Part shown: piece by piece, positions 26,373 through 34,717 of the stretch
Layout: the number at the start of each line of letters is the position of its first letter
How positions within the stretch are numbered: position 1 is the first letter of the stretch
NCBI RefSeq assembly: GCF_030403745.1
Contig: NZ_JAQMWP010000005.1
Location: 186,001 to 250,000 of the forward strand
Direction of reading: 5' to 3'
Length of the DNA stretch: 64,000 bases
Source: Streptomyces sp. S.PB5
GTDB lineage: Bacteria > Actinomycetota > Actinomycetes > Streptomycetales > Streptomycetaceae
The notes under the pieces: generated by a model
Seen by the model: only the letters and a program-made list of their open reading frames with translations
Told to the model about the DNA's origin: nothing
The model's database searches: none
Program-made: the position numbers and the translations under genes

Positions 26373-26632
26373 TGCGACGTCCGCCCCGACGCCTCGTCGA
26401 TCTCCCCGTGCGCCTTGGTCAGCAGCTGCATGGCCAGTTCGTTGAGCGCGCGAGCGCCCGCGATCTCCTCCCCCACCCTCGGCTGATTGGAGTCGGTGTG
26501 GTGGCGGCTTGCCTGTCCGTGGGCCCGTACCTCGGAGCCGTCGGGCAGGCGCACCATGGCCACCGCCCGGGTGTGTTCGGTGTCCTCCTGGAACTCCAGC
26601 TCGACGTGCCATCCCACAGCGGTGTGCATCAT
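26357..26632 (-). CDS. DUF1876 (dsRBD-like fold) protein
   Basis: 91 residues from the ATG at 26632, chosen because GGAGG lies eight bases upstream; GTG codons slightly earlier overlap that site. The sequence (GWHVELEFQEDTEHTRAVAMVRL, RAHGQASRHHTDSN, GEEIAGARALNELAMQLL) matches the small DUF1876 family common in Streptomyces, of unknown function and dsRNA-binding-like fold. The final residues come from an 18-bp repeat unit. It lies just downstream of the TIR gene on the same strand with a 55-base gap. Confidence 0.85.
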   Translation of the reverse strand: MMHTAVGWHVELEFQEDTEHTRAVAMVRLPDGSEVRAHGQASRHHTDSNQPRVGEEIAGARALNELAMQLLTKAHGEIDEASGRTSHPIHV

Positions 26633-26687
26633 CACGATCACCTCCGGAAGACCTGCTTCCAGAGTGCTCCTCCGGGGTGGGCACCGC

Positions 26688-28148
26688 CTAGTCGGGCTCG
26701 GCGAACTCCTCGGGCCGCGGGGCAGGAGCGGTCGGCTTGGTACGGGCGGGGCGGCTCATCTCCGCGACCCGCAGGACGAGTCCGTCGCGGAAGCCGCTGA
26801 TCTGCCGTACCAGTTCACGCCGCTGCCGCCGCTGGTAGCGGTAGGCGGTCTCCAGGGTGCCGAGTGCCGTCGCGGCGCCGATGAGGACCATGACGCCGAG
26901 GGCTACGTACCGGCGGACCGTTCCCTCGCCCTCGGTGGCGTAGGCGAGTCCCGAGGCCAGGAACAGCGCGGCCGTCAGGGCCAGCCACAGGACGTATCCG
27001 GCGAGCATGAGGGGGTGGTCCTGGCTCAGCCACGCGCGCCGCGGCCGTTGCGCCTCCCGCGCCACCCGCCCGAGCGCGCCGGTGATGTCGTCGAGCTCCC
27101 AGGCCGCCTTCTCCCGCTGTTCCAGGGAGAGCGGGGCCGTCATGCGGTCCAGGCGGAGGTGGAGCCGGGCGGCCGCGCGCCGCAGGACGACGCGGGTGAC
27201 GCGGGCGGGCAGCCGGTGCGGCCAGCGGGCCCACAGGTCGGCGTCGCGCTTCTTGAGGCGGAGGTGGGTGCGGGCCGCGCGGGCGACGGCGACGCTCAGG
27301 ACGAGCAGCAGCGCGAAGGCCACCACCGGGCCCGGGCCGCCGCTCAGCCCCACGCTCCCGCCGACGAGGACGAACCCCACGCCGATCGGCCAGGTCTGCC
27401 GGATGTACGTCTGGTGCCGCACGGCGTGCAGATCGCGCTCCAGGTCGTCGACGGACCGCCGTACCAGCCGGACGGCGGCGACCGCGATCAGCGGCGCGCA
27501 CAGCAGCAGGGTGGACATCAGCGCCAGGCTCAGGGTGTACGGCAGCACGTCCGTGCCCGCCCAGCTGTCGTCCTGGGGCAGGGCGGGGACACCGGCCAGG
27601 ACCGCGCAGGCGAGCACCGCGGTGAGGACGCCGAGCCACCGCCCGGGCCGCGCGCGCTCCTCCGGCGCCGGGACGGGCTCCCAGTCCGCGCGGACGTCCC
27701 GCTCCAGTACGGCGATCAGCTCGGCGACGTCCCCGTCCCGGTGCGCCCGGCGCAGCGGCTGGCCGTTCACGGCGACGATCTCCCGGATGGAGGCGGGAAG
27801 TTCCTCGGGCCTCGGCACCACGGCCCCGTCGAGCAGCACCGGGATGACCACCTTGCCGCCCGCGAAAGCCTGTTCGATCTCCTGGCGGACCCAGTCCTCC
27901 TCGTGGTCGAGGCGGCGCGCCCCGGAGGCGTCCCGGACCTCGGCCCACCCCGGGTGGAGCACGGCGAGCAGCACCTCGCAGTCGTCCACCCGCGCCCGCA
28001 GCGCGTCCGAGAACCGCTGCCCCGGCAGGAGCGACGGCCGGTCCAGGAACACCTGGCCGCTGCCGAAGTACCGTTCGAGTTCCGCGTAGAGGTCCTCCAC
28101 CGTCGCCGAGTGGTCGCCCCTGCGGTAGTTGATGAATACGCCGCCCAT
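26688..28148 (-). CDS. TIR-domain multi-pass membrane protein
   Basis: 486 residues. Residues 1-~145 form a TIR_2-type domain: VFINYRRGD at the first strand, FLDRPSLLPGQRFSDAL, CEVLLAVLHPGW, and DWVRQEIEQAFAGGKVVIPVLL. The Glu in WVRQEIEQA is in the position used by bacterial TIR NADases, so NAD+ cleavage is possible. The rest has about six hydrophobic helices from ~190 onward, separated by basic cytoplasmic loops. TIR domains fused to membrane channels occur in anti-phage systems, where an effector perturbs the membrane, but a plain signalling role is equally possible. The ATG at 28148 lacks a clear ribosome site. Neighbours on the same strand are EamA, YbaK and a helical-repeat protein. Confidence 0.85.
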   Translation of the reverse strand: MGGVFINYRRGDHSATVEDLYAELERYFGSGQVFLDRPSLLPGQRFSDALRARVDDCEVLLAVLHPGWAEVRDASGARRLDHEEDWVRQEIEQAFAGGKVVIPVLLDGAVVPRPEELPASIREIVAVNGQPLRRAHRDGDVAELIAVLERDVRADWEPVPAPEERARPGRWLGVLTAVLACAVLAGVPALPQDDSWAGTDVLPYTLSLALMSTLLLCAPLIAVAAVRLVRRSVDDLERDLHAVRHQTYIRQTWPIGVGFVLVGGSVGLSGGPGPVVAFALLLVLSVAVARAARTHLRLKKRDADLWARWPHRLPARVTRVVLRRAAARLHLRLDRMTAPLSLEQREKAAWELDDITGALGRVAREAQRPRRAWLSQDHPLMLAGYVLWLALTAALFLASGLAYATEGEGTVRRYVALGVMVLIGAATALGTLETAYRYQRRQRRELVRQISGFRDGLVLRVAEMSRPARTKPTAPAPRPEEFAEPD

Positions 28149-28213
28149 GGGGCCGTTGGTACCAGAGAACCGGCGACGGACGAACGACGTTCACCCCGGC
28201 GCTTCACCCGTAC

Positions 28214-28249
28214 GAGGACACGGGAGGACACGGGAGGACACGGGAGGAC
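28214..28249. repeat. 10-bp tandem repeat upstream of the TIR gene
   Basis: GAGGACACGG repeats exactly three times (28214-28243) with a partial fourth copy. It lies in the 135-base gap between the EamA stop and the TIR start. Confidence 0.9.
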
Positions 28250-28283
28250 TTCGACGACGTGCCCGGCGCACCGGCGAGGGCGC

Positions 28284-29129
28284 CTACCCGGCGTGCAGCA
28301 TCAGCCCGATCCCCGCCACCAGCAGCCCCGCCGCCACGATCCGCGGCGCCCCGAACCGCTCCTTGAAGAACACCGCCCCGATCGCCGCCCCCACGATGAT
28401 CGAGGACTCCCTGAGGGCCGCGATCGGCGCGAGTTCCGCCTTGGTCTGCGCCCACAACACGAGGCCGTACGCGGCGAAGGACAGTGCCGCCCCCAGCAGC
28501 CCGAGGCCGGCGAACGGCCGCAGGACAGCGACGACTTCACCGCGCCAGTGCCAGACCGCGTACACCGGGATCACCACCCCCTGGACCGCCATCAGCCAGG
28601 CGATGTACCCGAGGGACGACCCGGAGGCGCGCACCCCGAGCCCGTCGACGACGGTGTACGCGGCGATGGACATCCCCGTCGCCAGCGCGGCCCCGATCGC
28701 CGCCCAGTCGGGCCGCCGCCCGCGCAGCCCCCACAGCGCGACACCGGTCAGGCCCGCGCAGGACAGCGCGATCCCGGCCGCCGCCCAGCCGTCCGGCACC
28801 TCGTGCGCGAAGACCGCGGCGAGCACGGTGACGACGAGCGGCGCGCTGCCGCGCGCGATGGGGTACGCCTGGCCGAAGTCCCCCAGCCGGAAGGACTTCA
28901 TCAGCAGCGCGTAGTACACGATGTGGATCGCGCAGGAGACGAGGAGATACGGCCACGCCCGCGCCGCCGGGAACGCCGCGAACGGCACCGTCGCCAGCCC
29001 GATCAGCATCCCGCCGCCGGATATCAGCGTGAACCCGACCAGCTTGTCGGTGATCCGGTGCGCGATGGCGTTCCAGCCGGCGTGCGTCACCGCGGCCAGC
29101 AGGACAGCCGCGGTGACCAGCGGCGTCAC
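28284..29129 (-). CDS. EamA-family drug/metabolite transporter
   Basis: 281 residues, about ten membrane helices in two EamA repeats, the layout of drug/metabolite exporters. Characteristic features are the first-helix Asn-Ala region (THAGWNAIAHR), GQAYPIARGSAPLVV and the matching second-repeat RESSIIVGAAIGAVFFKERFG. Substrate unknown. The GTG at 29129 overlaps the YbaK stop (GTGA), so it is co-translated with that gene. Confidence 0.92.
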   Translation of the reverse strand: MTPLVTAAVLLAAVTHAGWNAIAHRITDKLVGFTLISGGGMLIGLATVPFAAFPAARAWPYLLVSCAIHIVYYALLMKSFRLGDFGQAYPIARGSAPLVVTVLAAVFAHEVPDGWAAAGIALSCAGLTGVALWGLRGRRPDWAAIGAALATGMSIAAYTVVDGLGVRASGSSLGYIAWLMAVQGVVIPVYAVWHWRGEVVAVLRPFAGLGLLGAALSFAAYGLVLWAQTKAELAPIAALRESSIIVGAAIGAVFFKERFGAPRIVAAGLLVAGIGLMLHAG

Positions 29130-29620
29130 GGGTTCTGCTCGCGGACGTCCACCAGCGTGCCGCCCGCGTGGGCGATCAGCGTCTTGGGCTCCATGGGGAA
29201 GACGGTGTACGGCGTGCCGGCCGCCGCCCACACGATGTCGTGGTCGAGCAGCGAACGGTCCGCCAGCACCCGGGTCCTGGTGCGGTGCCCGAAGGGCGGC
29301 ACGCCGCCGATGGCGTACCCGGTCGTCTCCCGTACGACGTCCGCCTGGGCCCGGGTCACCCTCGCGGCGCCGAGTTCCTGCCGCACCCGCTCCACGTCCA
29401 CCCGGGACGCCCCGTCCATCAGCACGAGCACCGGTACGCCGTCCGCCGCGAAGATCAGCGACTTGCAGATCTGGCTGAGCTCGCACCCGATCGCCGCGGC
29501 GGCCTCGGCGGCGGTCCGGGTCGCGTCCGGGAAGCGGCGGATCTCGGACCGCAGTTCGGCGAGACCGAGTGCGGTGAGCGCCTCGGCGAAGCGGGGGTGG
29601 GCCCCGGAGTCTGTCGTCAT
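29126..29620 (-). CDS. YbaK/EbsC-family aminoacyl-tRNA deacylase-like protein
   Basis: 164 residues. YbaK-fold proteins hydrolyse mischarged tRNAs; stand-alone members include Cys-tRNA(Pro) and Ala-tRNA(Pro) deacylases. Family signs are the conserved lysine in LSQICKSLIFAADGVPVLVL (~residue 50) and TTGYAIGGVPPFGH (~residue 105). The ATG at 29620 has no ribosome site, but TAGCGT lies seven bases upstream, suggesting a leaderless transcript despite the helical-repeat gene ending only 10 bases away. Its stop overlaps the EamA start. Confidence 0.9.
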   Translation of the reverse strand: MTTDSGAHPRFAEALTALGLAELRSEIRRFPDATRTAAEAAAAIGCELSQICKSLIFAADGVPVLVLMDGASRVDVERVRQELGAARVTRAQADVVRETTGYAIGGVPPFGHRTRTRVLADRSLLDHDIVWAAAGTPYTVFPMEPKTLIAHAGGTLVDVREQNP

Positions 29621-29630
29621 GCACGGCACG

Positions 29631-30635
29631 CTAGCGGTGCGTGTACGGGACATGCGACCGACTTCCGGGGTGCACGGCCTGCCGGGCCCGTGCCGTGACG
29701 CGGTGCGCCTCCGTCAGCGCGGCGCGGGCGGAGAGGGCCTGGGGGTGGCGGGGGCCGAGCAGACGGGCGGAGCGCTCGGCGAGGGCCGCGAGTTCACCGG
29801 TGAGGCGTTCCAGGTCGGCCAGGTCGAGACGGGAGTCGGCGATCGTGTGCCGGGCCGAGACCCTCACGACGAGCGCCTCCAGGGCGCGGGGGTGGTCCGC
29901 GCCCCAGCGCTCGGCCAAGGCGCCGCAGACGCCGACGAGTTCGTCCGCGAGCGCCTCCACCCGGTGGTCGCCCCGGGCCGCTCCCCTGCGCTCGGCGTGC
30001 AGGAGCACGGAGATGCAGTGCATCCGCACGTCCAGCCATGTCTCCTCGTCACCGGCCGGGCCGAGGTGGCTCATGGCCTCCTCGGCATGGCCGCGCGCCT
30101 GCGTCCAGTCCTTGAGGCCGGCCTCCAGCCCGGCGAGCCGGGACAGCGTGCGGGCGCGCTCCAGGCCGGTGCGGGCGGCGCGCAGGGCCGAGTCGAGGGC
30201 CTCGCGGGCCCGGGCGGTGAAGCCGAGTTCGGACAGGACGGCGGCCATGCGGAGGTGCACCGCGCACCGGTGCTCCTCGGGGACCAGTCCGGCGCCGATC
30301 CGGTCGACGACGACACCCACCGCCCGTGCGTACTCCCCCTGGGCCGGCGGGCCCGACGCCCGCAGCAGCGCCAGGAAGTACGACATCGCGCCGGCCGCGG
30401 CGGGGGTGTCCAGGAGCTCCTCGTCGTCGGCCAGATGCCGGACCTCCGCCCGGAGCGGCCCGAGCGCCTCGTCCGTGGTCGGCGAGGACCGTACGGCCCG
30501 TTCGGCGACGTCGATCCGGCGCCGCCAGCTCGCCGTGGGAGCCGTCTCGGAGCGGCCCGGTCCGGACTCCTCCCACTGCTTGAGCGCCTCCGGACCGCCC
30601 TCGCCGATCCGTGCCTCGTGGTGGGTGTCGGTCAT
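29631..30635 (-). CDS. Helical-repeat (TPR-like) protein of unknown function
   Basis: 334 residues, almost wholly predicted alpha-helical and rich in Ala, Arg and Leu. Repeated helix pairs with TPR-like spacing run from about residue 60 to 290 (RAREALDSALRAARTGLERARTL, LKDWTQARGHAEEAMSHL, RWGADHPRALEALVVRV). The last two resemble repeats that follow NB-ARC domains in Streptomyces, but no NTPase domain is present. No signal peptide or membrane segment. The ATG at 30635 has only weak ribosome-site sequence. It is first in a same-strand run with ybaK, eamA and the TIR gene, so it could be an adaptor (inference only). Confidence 0.75.
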   Translation of the reverse strand: MTDTHHEARIGEGGPEALKQWEESGPGRSETAPTASWRRRIDVAERAVRSSPTTDEALGPLRAEVRHLADDEELLDTPAAAGAMSYFLALLRASGPPAQGEYARAVGVVVDRIGAGLVPEEHRCAVHLRMAAVLSELGFTARAREALDSALRAARTGLERARTLSRLAGLEAGLKDWTQARGHAEEAMSHLGPAGDEETWLDVRMHCISVLLHAERRGAARGDHRVEALADELVGVCGALAERWGADHPRALEALVVRVSARHTIADSRLDLADLERLTGELAALAERSARLLGPRHPQALSARAALTEAHRVTARARQAVHPGSRSHVPYTHR

Positions 30636-30774
30636 GGTGTCCCGACGGGGTGCCGCGCGGTGCCGTCCACCGTGCCCGAGGTGCCCATGACCGCCCCCAG
30701 CGCTTCCTCGACGAAGTCCCGGCGCCCCTCCCGGGCAGGGAGGGCGTATCCGGATCATGCCATGGCACCGGCCA

Positions 30775-30790
30775 AGGATCCGTGGATCCT
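30775..30790 (-). terminator. Short hairpin after the isochorismatase-like gene
   Basis: AGGATCC-gt-GGATCCT at 30775-30790 lies 36 bases past the stop at 30826. Seven perfect base pairs; a weak terminator candidate. Confidence 0.4.
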
Positions 30791-30825
30791 GGGGAGTTGA
30801 CCGGGGCACGTCCGGGCCGGGCGGA

Positions 30826-31401
30826 TCAGCCCCCGGTCACCTCGGCCGGCCCCTCGAACGACACCTCCTTGGTCTCCACCACCCCCGCCGTCCGCCCGGG
30901 CGCCGACTGCCACCGCCAGTACAGGTTCGTGTGGGCGATGACCTGCTCCACGGGCGGGGCGCCCCACGCGCTCTTGTCCCCCGCGGTGTGGGCGTCGCCG
31001 ACGAGTGTCACGTCGTAGCCGCGGGTGAACGCCCCGTGGATCGTGGAGCGGATGCAGGCGTCGCTCTCCGCGCCGGTCACGACGAGCCGTCCGACACCGG
31101 CGCCGGCGAGGACCTCCTCCAGGTCGGTGCCCTCGAAGGAGTCGCCGTAGCTCTTGTGGACGAGCGGCTCGGAGTCGCGCCGGAGCAGTTCCTCGACGTA
31201 CTGCCAGTCCTCGCTGTCGCGGGGCATGTCCTCGTCGGAGTGCTGGACCCAGACGACCGGTATGTGCTCGGCGCGGGCCCGGTCGACGAGGGCGGCGATG
31301 TTGGCGACGACCTCGTCGCGCCGGTGGGCCCCGGTGACGACGCCCTTCTGGACGTCGATGACGAGCAGTGCCGTACGGGGTCGTGCGGAGAGTGTGGTCA
31401 T
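30826..31401 (-). CDS. Isochorismatase-like cysteine hydrolase
   Basis: 191 residues. The family triad is visible: Asp in LLVIDVQKGVV (~17), Lys in LVHKSYGDSF (~82) and Cys in VTGAESDACIRSTIHGAF (~115), with the cis-peptide region just before it. Such enzymes hydrolyse small amides or isochorismate-like compounds; this one's substrate is unknown. The ATG at 31401 has no ribosome site but is preceded by TAGCGT at seven bases, another leaderless candidate. Confidence 0.93.
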   Translation of the reverse strand: MTTLSARPRTALLVIDVQKGVVTGAHRRDEVVANIAALVDRARAEHIPVVWVQHSDEDMPRDSEDWQYVEELLRRDSEPLVHKSYGDSFEGTDLEEVLAGAGVGRLVVTGAESDACIRSTIHGAFTRGYDVTLVGDAHTAGDKSAWGAPPVEQVIAHTNLYWRWQSAPGRTAGVVETKEVSFEGPAEVTGG

Positions 31402-31496
31402 GGCGTCCACGCTAGGGCCTGCCACTGACAACGGCCCCGGCCTCGTGCTTCGCCCCGGGCCGCTGCCGGCGGTTGCCGCCACGGGGGGGCCAACTG

Positions 31497-31534
31497 CCGA
31501 AGCCGTGGTGCAGCGGGCTGCACCACGGCTTCGG
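31497..31534 (-). terminator. 17-bp perfect stem after the MMPL gene
   Basis: CCGAAGCCGTGGTGCAG (31497-31513) pairs perfectly with CTGCACCACGGCTTCGG (31518-31534) around a CGGG loop. It lies 28 bases past the MMPL stop, a textbook intrinsic-terminator stem although no long T run follows. Confidence 0.85.
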
Positions 31535-31561
31535 AACAGGAGCTGTGAACGGGCGCTCAGG

Positions 31562-33790
31562 TCAGACGCGTACGAGTTCCCGGTCCTCGTCCTTGTCGTC
31601 CTGCCGGTCGCCGTCCAGGGCGCGCAGTCCCTCGCCCTCGACATCCACGTTGGGCAGCGCGCGGTCCAGCCACTTCGGCAGCCACCACGCCTTCCTGCCG
31701 AGCAGTGCGAGCGCCGCCGGGACGACCGCCATGCGGACGACGAACGCGTCGAAGAAGACGGCGATCGCGAGGCCGAAGCCGATCATCTTGATCATCGACT
31801 CGCTGGAGCTGATGAAGCCGCCGAAGACGGCCATCATGATGATCGCGGCCGCGACCACGACCCGCGAGCTGTGCCGGAAGCCGGTCACGATGGCCTGGCT
31901 GGGGCTCTCGCCGTGGACGTACGCCTCGCGCATCCGGGTCACGAGGAACACCTCGTAGTCCATCGCGAGACCGAAGACGACGCCCACCATGAAGATCGGC
32001 ATCATCGACATGATCGGGCCGGTCTCCTCGACCCCGATCAGACCGCTCAGCCAGCCCCACTGGAAGACCGCGACGACGGCGCCGAGCGCGGCGAGCACGC
32101 TGAGCAGGAAGCCGAGGGCCGCCTTCAGCGGGACCAGGATCGAGCGGAAGACCACGATCAGGAGGAGGAAGGCGAGGCCGACCACCAGGGCCAGATACGG
32201 GATCAGCGCGTCGTTGAGCTTCTGCGAGAAGTCGACGTTCATCGCGGTGGTGCCGGTGACCAGGACGTTCGTGTCCGTGTCGGCCTTGACGTCGGCGCCC
32301 TGGTCACGGATGGCGTGCACCAGGTCCTCGGTCTGCGTCGACGACGGCTTGGAGTCCGGGATCACGGTGATGGTGAAGGTGTCCCCGGCCTTGTTGAACC
32401 GCGCTGGCGTCACCGCGGCGACATCGTCCAGGTCCTTGATCCGGTCGGCCACGTCGTTCGCGGCGGCCTTCGGGTCGTCACCGGCGACGGCGTCGCCGAC
32501 GACCATGAGCGGACCGTTGAAGCCGGGCCCGAAGCCCTCTGACAGCAGGTCGTAGGCGCGGCGCTGGGTCGTCGAGGTGGGCTGGGAGCCGTCGTCGGGC
32601 AGGCCCAGTTCCAGCTGGGAGGCCGGGACGGCGATCGCACCGAGGCCGGCCACGGCGAGCAGCAGTACGGCGGCGGGGCGGCGGACGACGAAGCTCGCCC
32701 AGCGGACGCCGAGGCCCGGCTTGGCGCCCTGGCCCTTGTTCTGGCCCTGGGCGGTCTTCTTCGGCTTGCGCTTCTCGCCCGCGGGGCGGACCTTGCGGCC
32801 CGCGTACCCGAGCAGCGCCGGGACCATGGTCAGCGCGATGAGGACGGCGACGACGACCGTGCCGGCCGCCGCGAGGCCCATCTTGGTGAGCATCGGGACG
32901 TTGACGACCGTGAGGCCGGCGAGGGCGATCACGACGGTGAGGCCGGCGAAGACCACGGCCGATCCGGCGGTACCCGCGGCCCGGCCGGCCGCCTCCTCGC
33001 GGTCGCGTCCCTCGGCCAGTTCGCCGCGGTAGCGGGAGACGATGAACAGCGCATAGTCGATGCCGACGGCGAGGCCGATCATCAGCGCGAGCGTGGAGGT
33101 GGTGTCGCCGAGGTCGAGCGCGTTGGCGAGCGCGGTGATGGTGGAGACGCCGATGCCGACGCCGATGATCGCGGTCAGCAGCGGCAGCCCGGCCGCGACC
33201 AGCGAGCCCAGCGTGATGACGAGGGTGACCGCGGCGATGGCGAGGCCGACGATCTCACCGGCCGCGCCGGGCTCGGACGCGGCCTGCAGCGCGTCACCGC
33301 CGATCTCGACGGTCAGCCCGGTGTCCCGGGCCTCGTCGCCGGCCTTCTCCAGGGCGTCCTTGGTCGAGTCCTTCAGCTCCATGCCGGGGGCGTCGTACGT
33401 CACGGAGATGTAGGCGACCGTGCCGTCCTTGCTGACGGCGTTCGTCTTGTACGGGTCGGTGACGGAGACGACCTCGGCGCCGTCACGGAGTTCCTCGACG
33501 GCCCTCGTGACGGTCGCCTTGTTGGCGCCGTCGGTCATCTTCTCGCCCTCGGGCGCCTTGAAGACGATGCGTCCGGTCGCGCCGTCGGCACTGCCGCCGG
33601 GGAACCGCTGTTCCAGCAGGTCGAAAGCCTTCTGTGCCTCGGTCCCCGGAATGGAGAAGGAGGTGGAGCCCGCAGCGGGCGCCGAGGCCGCGCCGACCCC
33701 CGCGAGGGTGAGCAGGGCGACCCATATCAGGGCGACGAAATGCCGTCGCCGGAAGGCGAGCCGGCCGAGTTTGTAGAGGAACGTGGCCAC
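31562..33790 (-). CDS. MMPL-family RND exporter
   Basis: 742 residues with twelve membrane helices in two RND halves, each with a large extracytoplasmic loop (residues ~45-170 and ~420-520). The N-terminal basic helix RRRHFVALIWVALLTLAG and the paired SSTLALMIGLAVGIDYALFIVSRYR and GVVFGLAMDYEVFLVTRMREA segments hold the conserved Asp/Tyr proton-relay residues. Members export lipids or drugs across the membrane. The upstream TetR regulator (33916-34515) on the same strand very likely controls it. A disordered acidic/basic tail ends the protein. Confidence 0.93.
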   Translation of the reverse strand: MATFLYKLGRLAFRRRHFVALIWVALLTLAGVGAASAPAAGSTSFSIPGTEAQKAFDLLEQRFPGGSADGATGRIVFKAPEGEKMTDGANKATVTRAVEELRDGAEVVSVTDPYKTNAVSKDGTVAYISVTYDAPGMELKDSTKDALEKAGDEARDTGLTVEIGGDALQAASEPGAAGEIVGLAIAAVTLVITLGSLVAAGLPLLTAIIGVGIGVSTITALANALDLGDTTSTLALMIGLAVGIDYALFIVSRYRGELAEGRDREEAAGRAAGTAGSAVVFAGLTVVIALAGLTVVNVPMLTKMGLAAAGTVVVAVLIALTMVPALLGYAGRKVRPAGEKRKPKKTAQGQNKGQGAKPGLGVRWASFVVRRPAAVLLLAVAGLGAIAVPASQLELGLPDDGSQPTSTTQRRAYDLLSEGFGPGFNGPLMVVGDAVAGDDPKAAANDVADRIKDLDDVAAVTPARFNKAGDTFTITVIPDSKPSSTQTEDLVHAIRDQGADVKADTDTNVLVTGTTAMNVDFSQKLNDALIPYLALVVGLAFLLLIVVFRSILVPLKAALGFLLSVLAALGAVVAVFQWGWLSGLIGVEETGPIMSMMPIFMVGVVFGLAMDYEVFLVTRMREAYVHGESPSQAIVTGFRHSSRVVVAAAIIMMAVFGGFISSSESMIKMIGFGLAIAVFFDAFVVRMAVVPAALALLGRKAWWLPKWLDRALPNVDVEGEGLRALDGDRQDDKDEDRELVRV

Positions 33791-33915
33791 GTGGGCGTAC
33801 TCCCGGTCAGGTCGTGGTGTGGTGCGGGGAAGGGGTGATCGGCCCGGTTGGGGACATGGGCGATCGTCCCGACGACTTGAGCGGTGACGTCAGGTGCTGG
33901 AACTGCGGGGAAGGA

Positions 33916-34515
33916 TCAGGGGAGGGAGACGCCGAGGGCCGGGAGGACCACGGCGTCGATGTACGAGGTGAGGAACGCCCGTGTCGGAGGCATGCCGTCG
34001 ATCATGGTCCGGGTCGCGAACGCGCCGACCATCATGTGGATGGTGTAGTCCAGGGCCGGGCAGTCCGCCCGGACCTCGCCACGGTCGATCGCGCGCTGCA
34101 TGACCTTCTTGAACTCCTGCATCTCGGGTTCGACGAGGAGTTCCCGGAAGGCCTTCATCAGCTCCGGATTGTCGTGCACGGCCATGGCCAGGGCGCGCAT
34201 CAGGTCGGAGTTCCGCTCCATGTCGCAGTCGTCCTCGCGGCAGACGAGGGTATGGAGGTCACTGCGCAGGGATCCGGTGTCGACGTCGGCGGTGCCGCCC
34301 GGCTTCTGGCTCCGCATGGCCTTCACCACCAGCTCCGGCTTGCCGCCCCACTGTCGGTAGAGCGTCGCCTTGCTGGACTTGGTGCGGGCCGCGACGGCGT
34401 CCATGGTGAGGGCGTCGTAGCCGACTTCGCGGAGCAGGTCGAGCACGGCCGCGTACAGCTCGGCCTCGCGCTCGGGCGTGATCCGACTGCGACGCGCGGT
34501 TGCCACCCCGGCCAT
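33916..34515 (-). CDS. TetR-family regulator of the MMPL exporter
   Basis: 199 residues from the ATG at 34515 (GGGAGGCGA upstream; a further open 33 codons would run through the operator repeats). The N-terminal helix-turn-helix is clear: AAVLDLLREVGYDALTMDAVA, KSSKATLYRQWGGKPELV. The C-terminal part is a TetR_C ligand domain with several cysteines (VCREDDCDMERN). It precedes the MMPL gene by 125 bases on the same strand. Repeats of GTTTCGTACGTG immediately upstream look like its operators, implying autoregulation. Confidence 0.92.
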   Translation of the reverse strand: MAGVATARRSRITPEREAELYAAVLDLLREVGYDALTMDAVAARTKSSKATLYRQWGGKPELVVKAMRSQKPGGTADVDTGSLRSDLHTLVCREDDCDMERNSDLMRALAMAVHDNPELMKAFRELLVEPEMQEFKKVMQRAIDRGEVRADCPALDYTIHMMVGAFATRTMIDGMPPTRAFLTSYIDAVVLPALGVSLP

Positions 34516-34544
34516 GATCTTCGCCTCCCACTCCGAACGACACG

Positions 34545-34603
34545 GTTTCGTACGTGACGAATGTAGCGCATCCTCGATACGAAACGAAACAGTTTCGTAC
34601 GTG
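34545..34603. promoter_or_regulatory. TetR operator repeats
   Basis: GTTTCGTACGTG occurs identically at 34545-34556 and 34592-34603. The inverted half TACGAAAC (34578-34585) pairs with GTTTCGTA (34592-34599) across six bases. They cover the divergent region between the TetR and tricorn starts, so both genes could respond. Confidence 0.65.
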
Positions 34604-34717
34604 TCTTGGGTCACCGTGTCGGCACCGGGTCCGCTTCACCGCCGGGGCCCGGGTGCCGCCCCCGGGAAATCGCGGCCACGAGTTGCTCCGGCCCATCCCC
34701 CGGAAAAGCATGGGGAG

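Noticed and set aside
26487..30800. A 1437-codon plus-strand open frame across the TIR-EamA-YbaK-TPR genes
   Set aside because: It spans four well-supported minus-strand genes and has no recognisable motifs; a GC-bias artefact.
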